A stretch of 64,000 nucleotides of DNA from an uncultured Candidatus Melainabacteria bacterium (GTDB taxonomy: Bacteria > Cyanobacteriota > Vampirovibrionia > Gastranaerophilales > Gastranaerophilaceae): contig CAKVDZ010000008.1 of NCBI GenBank assembly GCA_934728585.1, forward strand, positions 16,888 through 80,887. Reading direction: 5' to 3'. This document shows, one piece after another, positions 1-8,670 of this stretch. The notes under the pieces are model-generated. The model searched no databases. It was given only the letters and a program-made list of their open reading frames with translations, and had not been told where the DNA came from. A program made the position numbers and the translations under genes. Within the stretch, counting starts at the first letter, position 1. The number at the start of each line of letters is the position of its first letter.

Positions 1-864
1 AAATTCAGCCACATCAGCAAAACTAAAGCTTCTTGATTTAATTCCAGCAGGTCTTTCTGGATAACAGATAGCATATTGAATTGGAATGTGCATACTTGGT
101 ACACCAATTTGTGCAATAATACTACCATCTTTGAATTCCACAGCTGAATGCACATAACTTTGTGGGTGAACTACAACCTTAATTCTGTCATAATCCATAT
201 CAAATAAATGGTGAGCTTCAATAATTTCAAGCCCTTTATTCATCAAAGTTGCACTATCTACAGTGATTTTTCTACCCATGTTCCAACGTGGGTGAGCAAG
301 CGCCTGCTCAACAGTTGCTTTTTTTATTTCCTCAATAGATTTGTGTAAAAATGGTCCGCCAGAAGCAGTAATAATCAATCTATCTACTTTTTCTAAAGCG
401 CCATTAATACATTGGAATATAGCTGAATGTTCGCTATCTACTGGCAAAATTTTAACACCAGCTTCTTCTGCCTTTTTCATAACAATATCGCCTGCCATAA
501 CAAGAGTTTCCTTGTTTGCAAGTGCAATATCAATACCATTTTCAATAGCTGACAGCGTTGGTTTCAAGCCGATTTTACCAGATACCGCTACTAGAATAAT
601 ATCGTTTTCTTTGTTTGAGCAAATTTCTTGCAAACCATCATCACCGTAAAAAGTTTTTGCACCTTTTGCGTCTAATCGTTCATCTGGCTTTCCTAAGCAA
701 ACATATTTTGGTTTAAATTTTGCAATTTGCTTGTTTAAAAGTTCTACGTTTGAGCCACCTGCAAGCGCAATAATTTCGAATTTATCTTGAAGTTTTTCGA
801 TAACTTCCAACGATTGAGTTCCAATTGACCCAGTTGAGCCTATTATACTAATTTTCTTTTTCAT
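1..864 (-). CDS. dxr: 1-deoxy-D-xylulose 5-phosphate reductoisomerase (3' end outside window)
   Basis: The minus-strand reading frame is open from the ATG at 864 to the window edge, giving 288 residues without a stop, so only the C-terminal part is missing. The protein begins MKKKISIIGSTGSIGTQSL, the NADPH-binding start of Dxr. Further in are the family motifs LANKETLVMAG, VDSEHSAIFQC, TASGGPF and AHPRWNMG. Dxr makes 2-C-methyl-D-erythritol 4-phosphate, the committed step of the MEP isoprenoid pathway, in the cytoplasm. It is divergent from the binding-protein gene at 928. A TATAAT box lies nine bases before the ATG with no Shine-Dalgarno, so the leader may be only about three bases. Confidence 0.95.
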   Translation of the reverse strand, partial: MKKKISIIGSTGSIGTQSLEVIEKLQDKFEIIALAGGSNVELLNKQIAKFKPKYVCLGKPDERLDAKGAKTFYGDDGLQEICSNKENDIILVAVSGKIGLKPTLSAIENGIDIALANKETLVMAGDIVMKKAEEAGVKILPVDSEHSAIFQCINGALEKVDRLIITASGGPFLHKSIEEIKKATVEQALAHPRWNMGRKITVDSATLMNKGLEIIEAHHLFDMDYDRIKVVVHPQSYVHSAVEFKDGSIIAQIGVPSMHIPIQYAICYPERPAGIKSRSFSFADVAEF

Positions 865-873
865 AATACATTT

Positions 874-879
874 ATTATA
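874..879 (-). promoter_or_regulatory. -10 box of the dxr promoter
   Basis: TATAAT on the minus strand, nine bases before the dxr ATG. The predicted start is near 867, leaving about three untranslated bases. The -35 region is poor. Confidence 0.35.
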
Positions 880-889
880 TAGCAAAACA

Positions 890-920
890 TTTACAAACAA
901 CATTATTTATGTTTTATTAT
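890..920 (+). promoter_or_regulatory. Promoter of the binding-protein gene, probably leaderless
   Basis: TTTACA (890-895) and TATTAT (915-920) are 19 bases apart. Seven bases separate the -10 from the ATG at 928, so transcription would start on or next to the start codon. There is no Shine-Dalgarno. Confidence 0.4.
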
Positions 921-927
921 TTGTATT

Positions 928-1713
928 ATGAAACGAATTTTAACAAACTTATTTGCAATACTTATTATAACAGTAATTGCTGTTGGTTGTGGAAAAAAGC
1001 AACAACCAATGGATTTGCTTGATAGTATTCAACAAAGAGGAAAACTTGTTGTTGGAGTTAGAAGCGACATTGAGCCATTTGGGTTTAAAGACAGCGAGGG
1101 CAATTATCAAGGTTTTGAAATTGACTTAGCAAGACAAATGGCAAAAGTTATACTAAAAGATGAAAATGCTATTGAATTCATTGATGTAGAACCATCAAAC
1201 AGAATTTCAACAGTAAATTCAGGTCAAGCGGATATGATTATTGCAACAATGTCTGTTTCACCAAAAAGAATGACAGTTTTAGATTTTTCAGAACCTTACT
1301 ACTTTGCTGGACAAAAAGTTTTAGTTCATACAAATAGCAGTATCAAATCCTTGACTGATTTAAACGGCAAGCGAGTAGGTGTTGGATTTGGAACCACTGC
1401 AATTGAGGGAATTAAAGCAGTTGCACCAGGAGCAATTATTTCAGGCTATAAATCTTACAAAGATGCTATTTCAGCGTTAAAAGCTAATGAAATTGATGCG
1501 TTTGCCGATGACGATACTCTTTTGTTAAGCTATATACTAAAGGATAATAGTTTAAAACTTCTTCCTCAAAAATATACTCAAGAAGCTTATGCAATAGCTT
1601 TTAGAAAAGGAACAGAAAGCACAAGAACAATAGGAATAGTTAACAACGTTTTAACAGTTATGAAAAAAAATGGAACACTTAACAGAATGAAAGCCCAATG
1701 GCAAATAAAATAA
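928..1713 (+). CDS. Amino-acid-type ABC transporter substrate-binding lipoprotein
   Basis: A 261-residue family 3 solute-binding protein. The first 20 residues form a lipoprotein signal peptide ending in AVG before Cys21, the predicted lipidated residue. The mature part shows the bilobal binding fold, with GKLVVGVRSDIEPFGF at the start, GFEIDLARQMAK, DMIIATMSVSPKR and DFSEPYYFAGQKVLV. Homologues bind polar amino acids in the periplasm and deliver them to an ABC permease. No permease or ATPase gene is adjacent, so this is an orphan component here. A strong intrinsic terminator follows directly. The exact ligand cannot be read from the sequence. Confidence 0.88.
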   Translation: MKRILTNLFAILIITVIAVGCGKKQQPMDLLDSIQQRGKLVVGVRSDIEPFGFKDSEGNYQGFEIDLARQMAKVILKDENAIEFIDVEPSNRISTVNSGQADMIIATMSVSPKRMTVLDFSEPYYFAGQKVLVHTNSSIKSLTDLNGKRVGVGFGTTAIEGIKAVAPGAIISGYKSYKDAISALKANEIDAFADDDTLLLSYILKDNSLKLLPQKYTQEAYAIAFRKGTESTRTIGIVNNVLTVMKKNGTLNRMKAQWQIK

Positions 1714-1721
1714 ATTTTTAA

Positions 1722-1757
1722 ACGGCGGTTGAATAAATTCAACCGCCGTCCTTATTT
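1722..1757 (+). terminator. Intrinsic terminator after the binding-protein gene
   Basis: A perfect 12-bp stem (1722-1733 with 1738-1749) with loop TAAA, followed by a T-rich run to 1757. Confidence 0.88.
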
Positions 1758-1837
1758 TTCCACGTAACACAGATTAACACTTTATTGTTTTAAAATTTTG
1801 TTTAATTTAAAATTATATAAGAGTATGAGGAAAATTT

Positions 1838-2563
1838 ATGATAATTGAAACAAAAAATCTTGTAAAAATATATGGTGATAGAAGCGTTGTAAACGACGTA
1901 TCTTTTGAAGTTAACAAAGGTGAAGTTGTATGTTTGCTAGGTCCAAATGGTGCAGGTAAAACAACAACATTTTACATGGTTGTAGGTTTGGTAAAACCTA
2001 ATAGAGGACAAGTTTTGTTAAACGGTGAAGACATTTCAGCTTGGCCTATGAATTTACGTTCAAAAGCTGGTATTGGTTACTTACCACAAGAAGCTTCAAT
2101 CTTTAGAAAACTTACTGTAGACGAAAACATAAAACTTGTATTAGAAATGAACGACAAGTTAACAGTTAATGAAAAGAAGAAAAAACTCGAAGAATTATTA
2201 GACGAATTTGGTGTTACAAAACTACGTAGCGAATCTGCAATTTCTCTTTCTGGTGGTGAAAGAAGAAGGGTTGAATTAGCTCGCGCACTTGCAGCAAGCC
2301 CCGATTTCATCTTACTTGACGAACCATTTACAGGTATCGACCCGATTGCTATTGGCGAAATTAAAGATAATATTAGAAAGTTATCAGAGGATAAAGGCTT
2401 AGGCGTTTTGATTACTGACCACAACCCTAAGGCAACACTTTCTATTACAGATAGAGCATACGTAATCTTCGACGGTAAAATCAAAATTCAAGGTAAGAGT
2501 ACAGATGTTGCTGTTGACCCAGTTGCAAAAGAATTTTATTTAGGAAAGGATTTCCAATTATAA
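1838..2563 (+). CDS. lptB: LPS export ABC transporter ATP-binding protein
   Basis: A 241-residue ABC ATPase of normal LptB length. Visible motifs are Walker A GPNGAGKTT (35-43), signature LSGGE (137-141), Walker B FILLDEP (157-163) and the switch His195 in ITDHN. The family powers extraction of LPS from the inner membrane together with LptF/LptG. The TAATG overlap with the following LptF/G-type permease gene supports this role over other ABC ATPases. It implies an LPS-bearing outer membrane. Shine-Dalgarno GAGGAAA precedes the ATG. Confidence 0.92.
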   Translation: MIIETKNLVKIYGDRSVVNDVSFEVNKGEVVCLLGPNGAGKTTTFYMVVGLVKPNRGQVLLNGEDISAWPMNLRSKAGIGYLPQEASIFRKLTVDENIKLVLEMNDKLTVNEKKKKLEELLDEFGVTKLRSESAISLSGGERRRVELARALAASPDFILLDEPFTGIDPIAIGEIKDNIRKLSEDKGLGVLITDHNPKATLSITDRAYVIFDGKIKIQGKSTDVAVDPVAKEFYLGKDFQL

Positions 2564-3678
2564 TGAAATTCAGTTTAAAACCAACTATTTACGACAGATA
2601 CATCTTCAAACAAGTACTTTTTGCAACAATCGCAGCGATTTTGTTGTTTACTATTGTTTGGATTGCGCCAGAAATGCTTTTAAATACAATCAAAGAAACA
2701 CTTGCTGGACAACATACAGTCGTTGAAGCTATCTGGATTTTAGTACTTGAATTACCTATGATTTTAGGAAAAGCATTTCCTGTAGGTTTGTTGCTTGGAA
2801 CACTTTTTACATTTGATAAATTAAGCAAGGATTCAGAATTAACCATTTTCCGTGCAATTGGTTTGTCTTTTGGTAGAATTATCGCACCAGTTGTGGTTTT
2901 AAGCTTGATTATAACTGGAATTTGTTTTGTAACTTACGATAAATTGATTCCTTATGCTGAAAACAAAATGTTTATTTATGATAACTACTCTCCGTCAATT
3001 CAGTATATGTACACAGAAAAAGACGAAAATAACCAACCAAAACTTGCAGTTATTGTTTCAAAATTCAAAGCAAATGAAATGAATAACATTATAGTTTTGG
3101 ATTTTTCAAACAAAATCTATGATGACTTGCACGGATTGACAAATATTTTTGTTGCTAAAACTGGTAAAACATTCCAAAATCGTTGGGAGTTATATGATGT
3201 AACTGAATATAAGATTTCAAATGATGGAATTTTCGTAGATATTGCCCAAAAGAAACAAGTTAATATATTGAACGGTGAATCAGCAGCGAATGCATACATG
3301 TTAATGACTTATTCAGTAAAAAAAGAACGCGAAATTACAAACGCTAACTTGCTAAAATATATTAAATTACTAAAAAAAGAATCTTTGGACGAAGATTATA
3401 ATTACATGCTAAACAAATACTTCCAAAGATTTTTCCACCCATTTGTATGTGTACTTTTAGCAATTATGGGTTGTTTGTTAGGATTTAGCAAACCTAGAGA
3501 ACAACGTTTGATAGGTTTCACAATTGCAATTGGTTGTATATTCTTGTATTACATTACGTTGCCATTCTTTGATTTGTTGGCAGAGAAAGGAATTTTACAT
3601 CCATTTATAACAGCAATAACACCACCATTAGCATTTTTAGGTGCAATTATTGCATTTTACAGAAGCAAAGATTTATAA
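2563..3678 (+). CDS. LptF/LptG family LPS export permease
   Basis: A 371-residue YjgP/YjgQ-family membrane protein. It has two hydrophobic segments within the first ~110 residues, a large periplasmic domain (about 125-275) and a C-terminal set of membrane helices from about 290, the standard LptF/G layout. It would move LPS from the inner membrane to the periplasmic bridge, driven by LptB. The start codon overlaps the lptB stop, so the two are translationally coupled. Only one permease gene is present here; the canonical exporter is an LptF-LptG heterodimer, so either a second copy lies elsewhere or this one forms homodimers. Confidence 0.88.
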   Translation: MKFSLKPTIYDRYIFKQVLFATIAAILLFTIVWIAPEMLLNTIKETLAGQHTVVEAIWILVLELPMILGKAFPVGLLLGTLFTFDKLSKDSELTIFRAIGLSFGRIIAPVVVLSLIITGICFVTYDKLIPYAENKMFIYDNYSPSIQYMYTEKDENNQPKLAVIVSKFKANEMNNIIVLDFSNKIYDDLHGLTNIFVAKTGKTFQNRWELYDVTEYKISNDGIFVDIAQKKQVNILNGESAANAYMLMTYSVKKEREITNANLLKYIKLLKKESLDEDYNYMLNKYFQRFFHPFVCVLLAIMGCLLGFSKPREQRLIGFTIAIGCIFLYYITLPFFDLLAEKGILHPFITAITPPLAFLGAIIAFYRSKDL

Positions 3679-3703
3679 TAGAAAATAAAAGGATATGTGT
3701 TTT

Positions 3704-4501
3704 ATGAAAAAGTATTTAGTTTTGTTGTTAATTTTATTGATAGGTAACGTGACTTTTGCAAAATCTATCGAAATCCAAGAAAATGAGGGAATTTACCACA
3801 TCAAATTGAGTGGCAAGGCAATAAAAAAACGTATTAACTTTGTGTCTACGCAAGGATTAAAAACCAATAAAGATGTTCATGAAATGTCACAATCAAAATT
3901 AACTATTAATACAGGCTTTTTCGACCCTAAGAATGCAAAAACAATATCTTATATTGTAACAGACGGAATGACAGCAGAAGACCCTAGCACAAATGAAAAT
4001 CTTATGATGAACCCTGTTTTAAGAATGCACATGAAAGAAATCTTAAACCGTAGCGAGTTCAGAATTGTAGAGTGCGATAAAAAACTAAAATATGAAATCG
4101 TTCCTCATAATACACCTGTAGATTTTATGTGTAACATCAAAACTTCAGCTCAAGGCGGACCAATGTTGTTGCCAGAATTAAAACTTGAAGAAGAATTTTT
4201 CATTCTAAAAGACAATGACGGCAATATTATTAGACAATCAGCATCAGTGCTTGATAGAACAGCAAGAACTATTGTAGGCATAAAAAATGGTGAAATGCAT
4301 ATTTTAATAATCACAAATCAAAACCCTAAAAATATTTTTGAAGCAAGAGATTTATGCAAAAGTTTAGGATTTGAATACGCTATGGCATTTGACGGCGGAA
4401 GTTCTACTTCGTTTAATTACAAAAAAATCAATATAACCTCAACTCAATCAGACGGACTAGATACAGGTCGCTTGTTAAAGTCTTTTATGATAATTAAGTA
4501 G
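3704..4501 (+). CDS. Exported phosphodiester glycosidase (NAGPA-type) domain protein
   Basis: Start chosen at 3704 (MKKYLVLLLILL) because AAAAGGA lies 10 bases upstream; the in-frame ATG at 3695 is only one base from it. This gives 265 residues with a cleavable signal peptide ending TFA before KSIE. The rest matches the NAGPA/DUF2233 family: NTGFFDP, QGGPMLLP, DRTARTIVGI and the closing AMAFDGGSSTSFNY. Relatives uncover or trim phosphodiester-linked sugars on extracellular glycans. The position 16 bases after the LPS permease suggests co-transcription and an envelope role. The substrate is unknown. Confidence 0.78.
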   Translation: MKKYLVLLLILLIGNVTFAKSIEIQENEGIYHIKLSGKAIKKRINFVSTQGLKTNKDVHEMSQSKLTINTGFFDPKNAKTISYIVTDGMTAEDPSTNENLMMNPVLRMHMKEILNRSEFRIVECDKKLKYEIVPHNTPVDFMCNIKTSAQGGPMLLPELKLEEEFFILKDNDGNIIRQSASVLDRTARTIVGIKNGEMHILIITNQNPKNIFEARDLCKSLGFEYAMAFDGGSSTSFNYKKINITSTQSDGLDTGRLLKSFMIIK

Positions 4502-4533
4502 TATCGTGAATTGTCGATTGTAAATTATTGGCG

Positions 4534-4548
4534 ATGTCCTCGCTACTT
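4534..4548 (+). repeat. 15-bp fragment matching the repeat inside the neighbouring pilin gene
   Basis: ATGTCCTCGCTACTT occurs here and, in the opposite orientation, at 5434-5448 inside the in-frame insertion of the pilin gene. The intergenic copy looks like a decayed remnant of the same repeat family. Confidence 0.45.
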
Positions 4549-4594
4549 TTGACAGAGTTTATATACTCTCACTCAGAGTATTACAGAAAATCTA

Positions 4595-5575
4595 CTATTT
4601 ACAAGTTGTCTTTTTCCAAGATAGACTACAACTGCCGTTTGTGGCTTTTAAATAATCCATATTTCCAGTTTCTATTATCCAACCTGTACAATAGCTACCG
4701 TCTTTAAAACAGTTCCATTTCAGATTATTATTACCCTCGAAACCCCAAACATCTTCTCTTGTACCTGCTGGAGTAATACCTTCGCTTGTAATCAAAAATT
4801 CAAAAGCGTCTTTACCTTTAGTATTTGCACCTTTCATACCATCTATATCAACATTTATAACTCCACAAAAATTAGTAACTATAAATTGAGGTTTACTCGG
4901 ACCACCACCTACCAATGGGGGAATCATAAGACCTACTCCAATATCACAATCATTATTATTAATATTAAATTCTAATGCCGTGCCATCAGCCAATAAAACT
5001 TTTGGTAAATCATCTGATAAAAATTCAACCGACTTACCTTCTAAAGTTTTATAATCTCCATTAAAAAAACATCCAACAGAATCCACACCACAATCTTTTG
5101 AAAGTTTCAAAAATTCAGATATCCTATTTTTAAATCTATCACTCTTAGCAGTTGCACTGGTTCCATCAGCTTTAAACCATTCGTCAATAGGACCATAAAC
5201 GGCAGTAGCACGACCGAAAGCGTCTGTTAAATTTGCATACACTTTCTTAACCTTTGCAACTTTTTCTCTGTCGCCTGTGGATTGGTTTAAGTTTGGAATA
5301 GTCAACGCCGCAACTACGCCAATAATGCCCATTACAACAAGGGTTTCAGCTAAGGTAAAAGCGATAGCTTTTACTAGTGAGTTGTGAGCGGATTTTGCGT
5401 AGGGCGCCGTGTGAACAGAGCGAACCCAGCCCGAAGTAGCGAGGACATTACGAATGACAACGCTAGTGAAATGAGCAACTTGTCCGAGTGAAGCAATAAT
5501 CCAAGACAGTGATGAGTCTTTATTGTCATTTGCTTGTTTATTATTTGTCAATTCTCGATTAAACAACTTTCTCAT
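4595..5575 (-). CDS. Type IV pilin-like protein with a repeat inserted in its leader
   Basis: A 326-residue prepilin. The class III signature FTLAETLVVMGIIGVVAALT starts at residue 73, whereas in the sister protein at 15967-16704 it starts at residue 7. The first five residues MRKLF match a normal leader; about 66 residues are inserted before the cleavage site. Downstream, NQSTGDREKVAK, the cysteine-rich end CFKDG...CTGWIIE and the closing LSWKKTTCK are shared with the sister pilin. No ATG, GTG or TTG exists between the insertion and the hydrophobic helix, so an internal start does not rescue the short leader. Shine-Dalgarno AAGGAAAGAG supports the start at 5575. Whether prepilin peptidase still processes it is unknown. 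Confidence 0.8.
   Translation of the reverse strand: MRKLFNRELTNNKQANDNKDSSLSWIIASLGQVAHFTSVVIRNVLATSGWVRSVHTAPYAKSAHNSLVKAIAFTLAETLVVMGIIGVVAALTIPNLNQSTGDREKVAKVKKVYANLTDAFGRATAVYGPIDEWFKADGTSATAKSDRFKNRISEFLKLSKDCGVDSVGCFFNGDYKTLEGKSVEFLSDDLPKVLLADGTALEFNINNNDCDIGVGLMIPPLVGGGPSKPQFIVTNFCGVINVDIDGMKGANTKGKDAFEFLITSEGITPAGTREDVWGFEGNNNLKWNCFKDGSYCTGWIIETGNMDYLKATNGSCSLSWKKTTCK
5363..5560 (-). repeat. In-frame ~198-bp insertion in the prepilin leader
   Basis: The boundaries are inferred by alignment with the pilin at 15967-16704, whose leader runs directly from MRKIL to AFTLAE. The insert is a multiple of three, stop-free, and clearly more GC-rich than its surroundings around 5395-5450 (GGGCGCCGTGTG and similar). 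Fifteen bases recur inverted at 4534-4548. This resembles palindromic-element insertion into coding frames known from Rickettsia, but relationship to that family is not shown. Confidence 0.6.
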
Positions 5576-5669
5576 AAGCTCTTTCCTTTATGTTCTCAAC
5601 AATTCCATTATAACAATTCGATTGAGCATTCACAATACAGCTATTCTATCCTATTGTATTCTATTCGGC

Positions 5670-5694
5670 ATTATAGCTGAGTTTCAGCTATAAT
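5670..5694. other. Perfect 11-bp intergenic inverted repeat
   Basis: ATTATAGCTGA and its exact complement flank a 3-base loop between the TPR gene and the pilin gene. No T-run follows on either strand, so it could be an operator or weak terminator. Confidence 0.35.
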
Positions 5695-5762
5695 GAAATC
5701 ATTTTTACAAAATGTAACATATTTCGCTTGCTTAACTCAATTTCACCCTACTGAAAATATAT

Positions 5763-7181
5763 TTATTTTCCAAAAATTTTCATGATTTTACCGATTAAGC
5801 CGTCATCTTCAGTCGATGCATCAGAATATTCTTTCTTTTTACTTTCAAGTTTTTCGATTTTTTTCTTAATTTCCGCGATTTCTGCTTCATCAATTGAATT
5901 TGAAGACAAGTATTTTTCATAAAATTCTAGTGCTTTTTGAGCATTTCTAGTTTTTTCATAAGAAACAGCTAACGATTTCAACACTTTTGGATTACGTTTG
6001 TCAATTTCATACAACTTTTCTAAGTATTCAATTGCCATTTTGTAATCGCCAATACTTTCTCTAAAAGCTCCTAATTTTTCTAGCGCACGTCTATTTTGTG
6101 GCTCTAATCGATATAATTTTTCATAAAATTCAATTGCATGAGTATTATCTTTCATTGATTCTAGTAAATCTGCAATTGTAATAATCAAGGCTGAATCTTC
6201 TGGATTTGCTTGATGAGCAAACATATATTCATTCAAAGCAACGTCCTTATTACCTCTTGCTTGATTATATTTTGCCCAGTTATAGTGTTCTTTAAATGTT
6301 TCACCTTGTTCTTCATAAATCAAAGCTCGCATTTGATAAATTAATGGTGAATTTTTATCAAATTTTGCAAATTCATCAACATATTCAAGCGCTTTATCAT
6401 AATCACCAGTTGCATAGTAATATTGCGCAACTAAAGATAAGAATTTTGGATTTTTCTTGTATTCATTTTGTAATTCTTCAATTTTTGTCAACGCTTCTGA
6501 ATATTTCTCATCATCAATCAAACAACGTAATTGAACCAATTTATCAGAAGAAATTTTTGAAGCTTGTTCAGTTTGGTTATTTCTCAAATAAATATCTGCC
6601 AAAGTTTCCTTAACTTCTTTTGTTTCATGCCCGTCTTTTATTGCTCTTTCCAAAATTTCTGCAGCACTAGATAAAATATCTTCTTTCAAATAAATTTGAG
6701 CCAATAACAAATATGCTTCCACTGGTGCCTCTTGCGTATCTAACAAGCGTAAATACTCATCAATTGCTTGATTAGTTTTGTTTAATTGAGCATAAATACC
6801 CGCAAGCGCAAATCTTGTAGCATTTCTTTGGTCATTTTCATAAGCTTTATCTAACGCTTTCTTAAAATCACCTGCTGCGTGTTGTAATTTGCCTTGTAGA
6901 ACGTGTAAGTTACCTCTATATGAATAATATTTATATTTATCACTGTCAAAAAACAAATCCATTAATTGTTCATAAGCAAGTTCATTTGTTGCATCTTTTT
7001 CTAATATTTTAGTAAAATAATGTTCAACATCATCTTGTCTATTTAAAATACAAGCAACATGTGCCAAACGTTGCATTAAATCTATACTGCTAGGTTTTGC
7101 ATCAAGTAGTTGTTTATATTCTTGAAACGCTTTTTCGTATTCTTCTTTTTCTTCGTATTGTTCTGCTAATTCAATTGACAT
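5763..7181 (-). CDS. Tetratricopeptide-repeat protein
   Basis: A 472-residue, almost entirely helical protein made of about ten or more TPR units (for example YEKAFQEYKQLLDAKPSSID near the start and AIEYLEKLYEIDKRNPKVLK near residue 390). It ends in a lysine-rich segment and an amphipathic tail GLIGKIMKIFGK that could touch membrane. There is no signal peptide, so it is predicted to be cytoplasmic and to act as a protein-binding scaffold. Shine-Dalgarno GAAAGGT precedes the ATG. It lies 75 bases after pth on the same strand, so co-transcription is possible. No specific partner can be inferred. Confidence 0.8.
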   Translation of the reverse strand: MSIELAEQYEEKEEYEKAFQEYKQLLDAKPSSIDLMQRLAHVACILNRQDDVEHYFTKILEKDATNELAYEQLMDLFFDSDKYKYYSYRGNLHVLQGKLQHAAGDFKKALDKAYENDQRNATRFALAGIYAQLNKTNQAIDEYLRLLDTQEAPVEAYLLLAQIYLKEDILSSAAEILERAIKDGHETKEVKETLADIYLRNNQTEQASKISSDKLVQLRCLIDDEKYSEALTKIEELQNEYKKNPKFLSLVAQYYYATGDYDKALEYVDEFAKFDKNSPLIYQMRALIYEEQGETFKEHYNWAKYNQARGNKDVALNEYMFAHQANPEDSALIITIADLLESMKDNTHAIEFYEKLYRLEPQNRRALEKLGAFRESIGDYKMAIEYLEKLYEIDKRNPKVLKSLAVSYEKTRNAQKALEFYEKYLSSNSIDEAEIAEIKKKIEKLESKKKEYSDASTEDDGLIGKIMKIFGK

Positions 7182-7256
7182 TATTTATTACCTTTCATTT
7201 ATTGTTTTAAAATTATTTTATTATAAATACCTAGTTATAAGATATTACACAATTGG

Positions 7257-7814
7257 TTAATTAAATTTGTTTTGCGCACGCTCAATTCCATCTTTCAAGT
7301 AGCACTGAACTGCATCAACCGCTGTTTTTAAAGCTTCTTTCAAAATTGGTTCTTGCTCTTTCGAAAAGTTTTGCAAAACAAAAGCTTCCGACGGTATTGG
7401 AGGTTGAGGACCTACGCCAACTTTTAATCTATCAAATTTATTTGTACCGACATGCTTTATGATTGATTTAATACCATTATGTCCGCCGTCAGAACCATTT
7501 GCTCTAAAACGCAATCTGCCTAAATCTAAACAAATATCGTCATAAATTATTAATATATCTTTTACATCGATTTTATAATAATTCATAACCAAACTAACGG
7601 CTTCACCAGATAAATTCATAAATGTAGTTGGTTTAATTATAATAACATCTTCACCATTAAATTTAATTTTAGTAAATAAACATTTTAATTTGCTTTCTTC
7701 TCTAAATGAAAAACCCTCGTTTACAGCCCAATAGTCTACTGTCATAAATCCAGCATTATGGCGTGTAAAAGCGTATTTATCTCCGACATTTCCTAGAGCA
7801 ACTATTAGTTTCAA
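7257..7814 (-). CDS. pth: Peptidyl-tRNA hydrolase
   Basis: A 185-residue Pth of usual length. It releases tRNA from peptidyl-tRNAs dropped by stalled ribosomes. Visible motifs are the N-terminal LIVALGNVG, RHNAGF with catalytic His19, TFMNLSGEAV, and YDDICLDLGRLR followed by GSDGGHNG. The start codon is TTG at 7814 with Shine-Dalgarno AAGGATA six bases upstream. Usual GNPG is GNVG here, a mild variation. A TATAAT-like box lies upstream around 7855. Confidence 0.95.
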   Translation of the reverse strand: MKLIVALGNVGDKYAFTRHNAGFMTVDYWAVNEGFSFREESKLKCLFTKIKFNGEDVIIIKPTTFMNLSGEAVSLVMNYYKIDVKDILIIYDDICLDLGRLRFRANGSDGGHNGIKSIIKHVGTNKFDRLKVGVGPQPPIPSEAFVLQNFSKEQEPILKEALKTAVDAVQCYLKDGIERAQNKFN

Positions 7815-7980
7815 AATTTATCCTTTTTGTTATTTATAAAAAATACCTTTTAATTATAATTTTAACGCAAATAAATATTACCAACGGTATTATCTACCTT
7901 TCGCTTAACAAATTGATAAAAAGAAGTTATTTTATGATTGACGGAGACTCCAAAAAAAATATTTTATAGGGGAGATACAA

Positions 7981-8550
7981 ATGACAGCAAAAAATAAGCA
8001 AATATTAAAAGAAAAGAGTTCCAAAAAAGTTGCAGATTTTTTAGAGAAAAGTGGTTTACATAAAAAAGACTTTGCAGAAATGATAGGCGTAACTCTATCT
8101 TACGTATACAATTTAATAGATAATACAATACCATTTTCAACAAGAAGCACAACTTTAGAGCGCATCGCGACAATTATGGAAATTGCACCAGAAGAATTTG
8201 ATGAATACAAAATTCCGCAAGAACCAATTTTGATAGATGAATCAGTAGAATTTATTAAACAGAAAATTGCTCAAAAAGGTTTGAGTATAGTCAATTTCTT
8301 AAAATCATTTCCACGTAAGAAAAGACTTGATACTGTCGACATGCTAAGGGGAGCTTTACCAATTCCTATTGATTTCAAAGAATTGAACATGCTCGCACAA
8401 GTTCTTGATCTTACCACAGATGAAATCTATCCAATCTGGGAAAATCGAGTAAAACAAGTGCTAGAAGCAGGCGGAATGAACATTTATTCAAATGCAGCAT
8501 TAGTTAATTCAATGTTTGAGTGTGCAAAAAAATATATTGATTTAAAATAG
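7981..8550 (+). CDS. Double helix-turn-helix regulator
   Basis: A 189-residue protein of two related halves. Residues 15-75 form an XRE/Cro-like HTH (VADFLEKSGLHKKDFAEMIG, then YVYNLIDNT). Residues 86-150 repeat the pattern with a second HTH-like unit (FIKQKIAQKGLSIVNFLKS). The C-terminal 40 residues are unassigned. It probably binds DNA in the cytoplasm; no ligand domain is visible. Shine-Dalgarno GGGGAG lies eight bases before the ATG, and a strong terminator follows, so it is a monocistronic unit. Targets are unknown. Confidence 0.65.
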   Translation: MTAKNKQILKEKSSKKVADFLEKSGLHKKDFAEMIGVTLSYVYNLIDNTIPFSTRSTTLERIATIMEIAPEEFDEYKIPQEPILIDESVEFIKQKIAQKGLSIVNFLKSFPRKKRLDTVDMLRGALPIPIDFKELNMLAQVLDLTTDEIYPIWENRVKQVLEAGGMNIYSNAALVNSMFECAKKYIDLK

Positions 8551-8572
8551 CTAAAAGCAAGCTATAACAACG

Positions 8573-8610
8573 AAAAAAAGACTAAATTCAAAAATTTAGT
8601 CTTTTTTTTT
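8573..8610 (+). terminator. Intrinsic terminator after the double-HTH gene
   Basis: A 16-bp A/T-rich stem (8573-8588 with 8593-8608), loop CAAA, ending in a run of nine T. Confidence 0.85.
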
Positions 8611-8632
8611 GAAAAAATTTTAAAAAAAGTAG

Positions 8633-8661
8633 TTGACGTAGAACTTTGTTCTTGGTAAATT
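8633..8661 (+). promoter_or_regulatory. Promoter of the structured-RNA / tRNA-Lys unit
   Basis: TTGACG (8633-8638), 17-base spacer, TAAATT (8656-8661). The predicted start is about 8668, roughly 120 bases before the tRNA, so the transcript includes the structured leader. Confidence 0.6.
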
Positions 8662-8670
8662 ATTTGTACA

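Noticed and set aside
341..649. ORF on the plus strand within dxr
   Set aside because: It lies entirely opposite the well-supported Dxr coding frame. Similar opposite-strand frames inside lptB, hydrogenase, folate and other genes were dismissed for the same reason.
4562..4581. Terminator between the glycosidase gene and the pilin
   Set aside because: Only a 7-bp A/T-rich stem (4563-4569 with 4575-4581) without a T-run; too weak to support.
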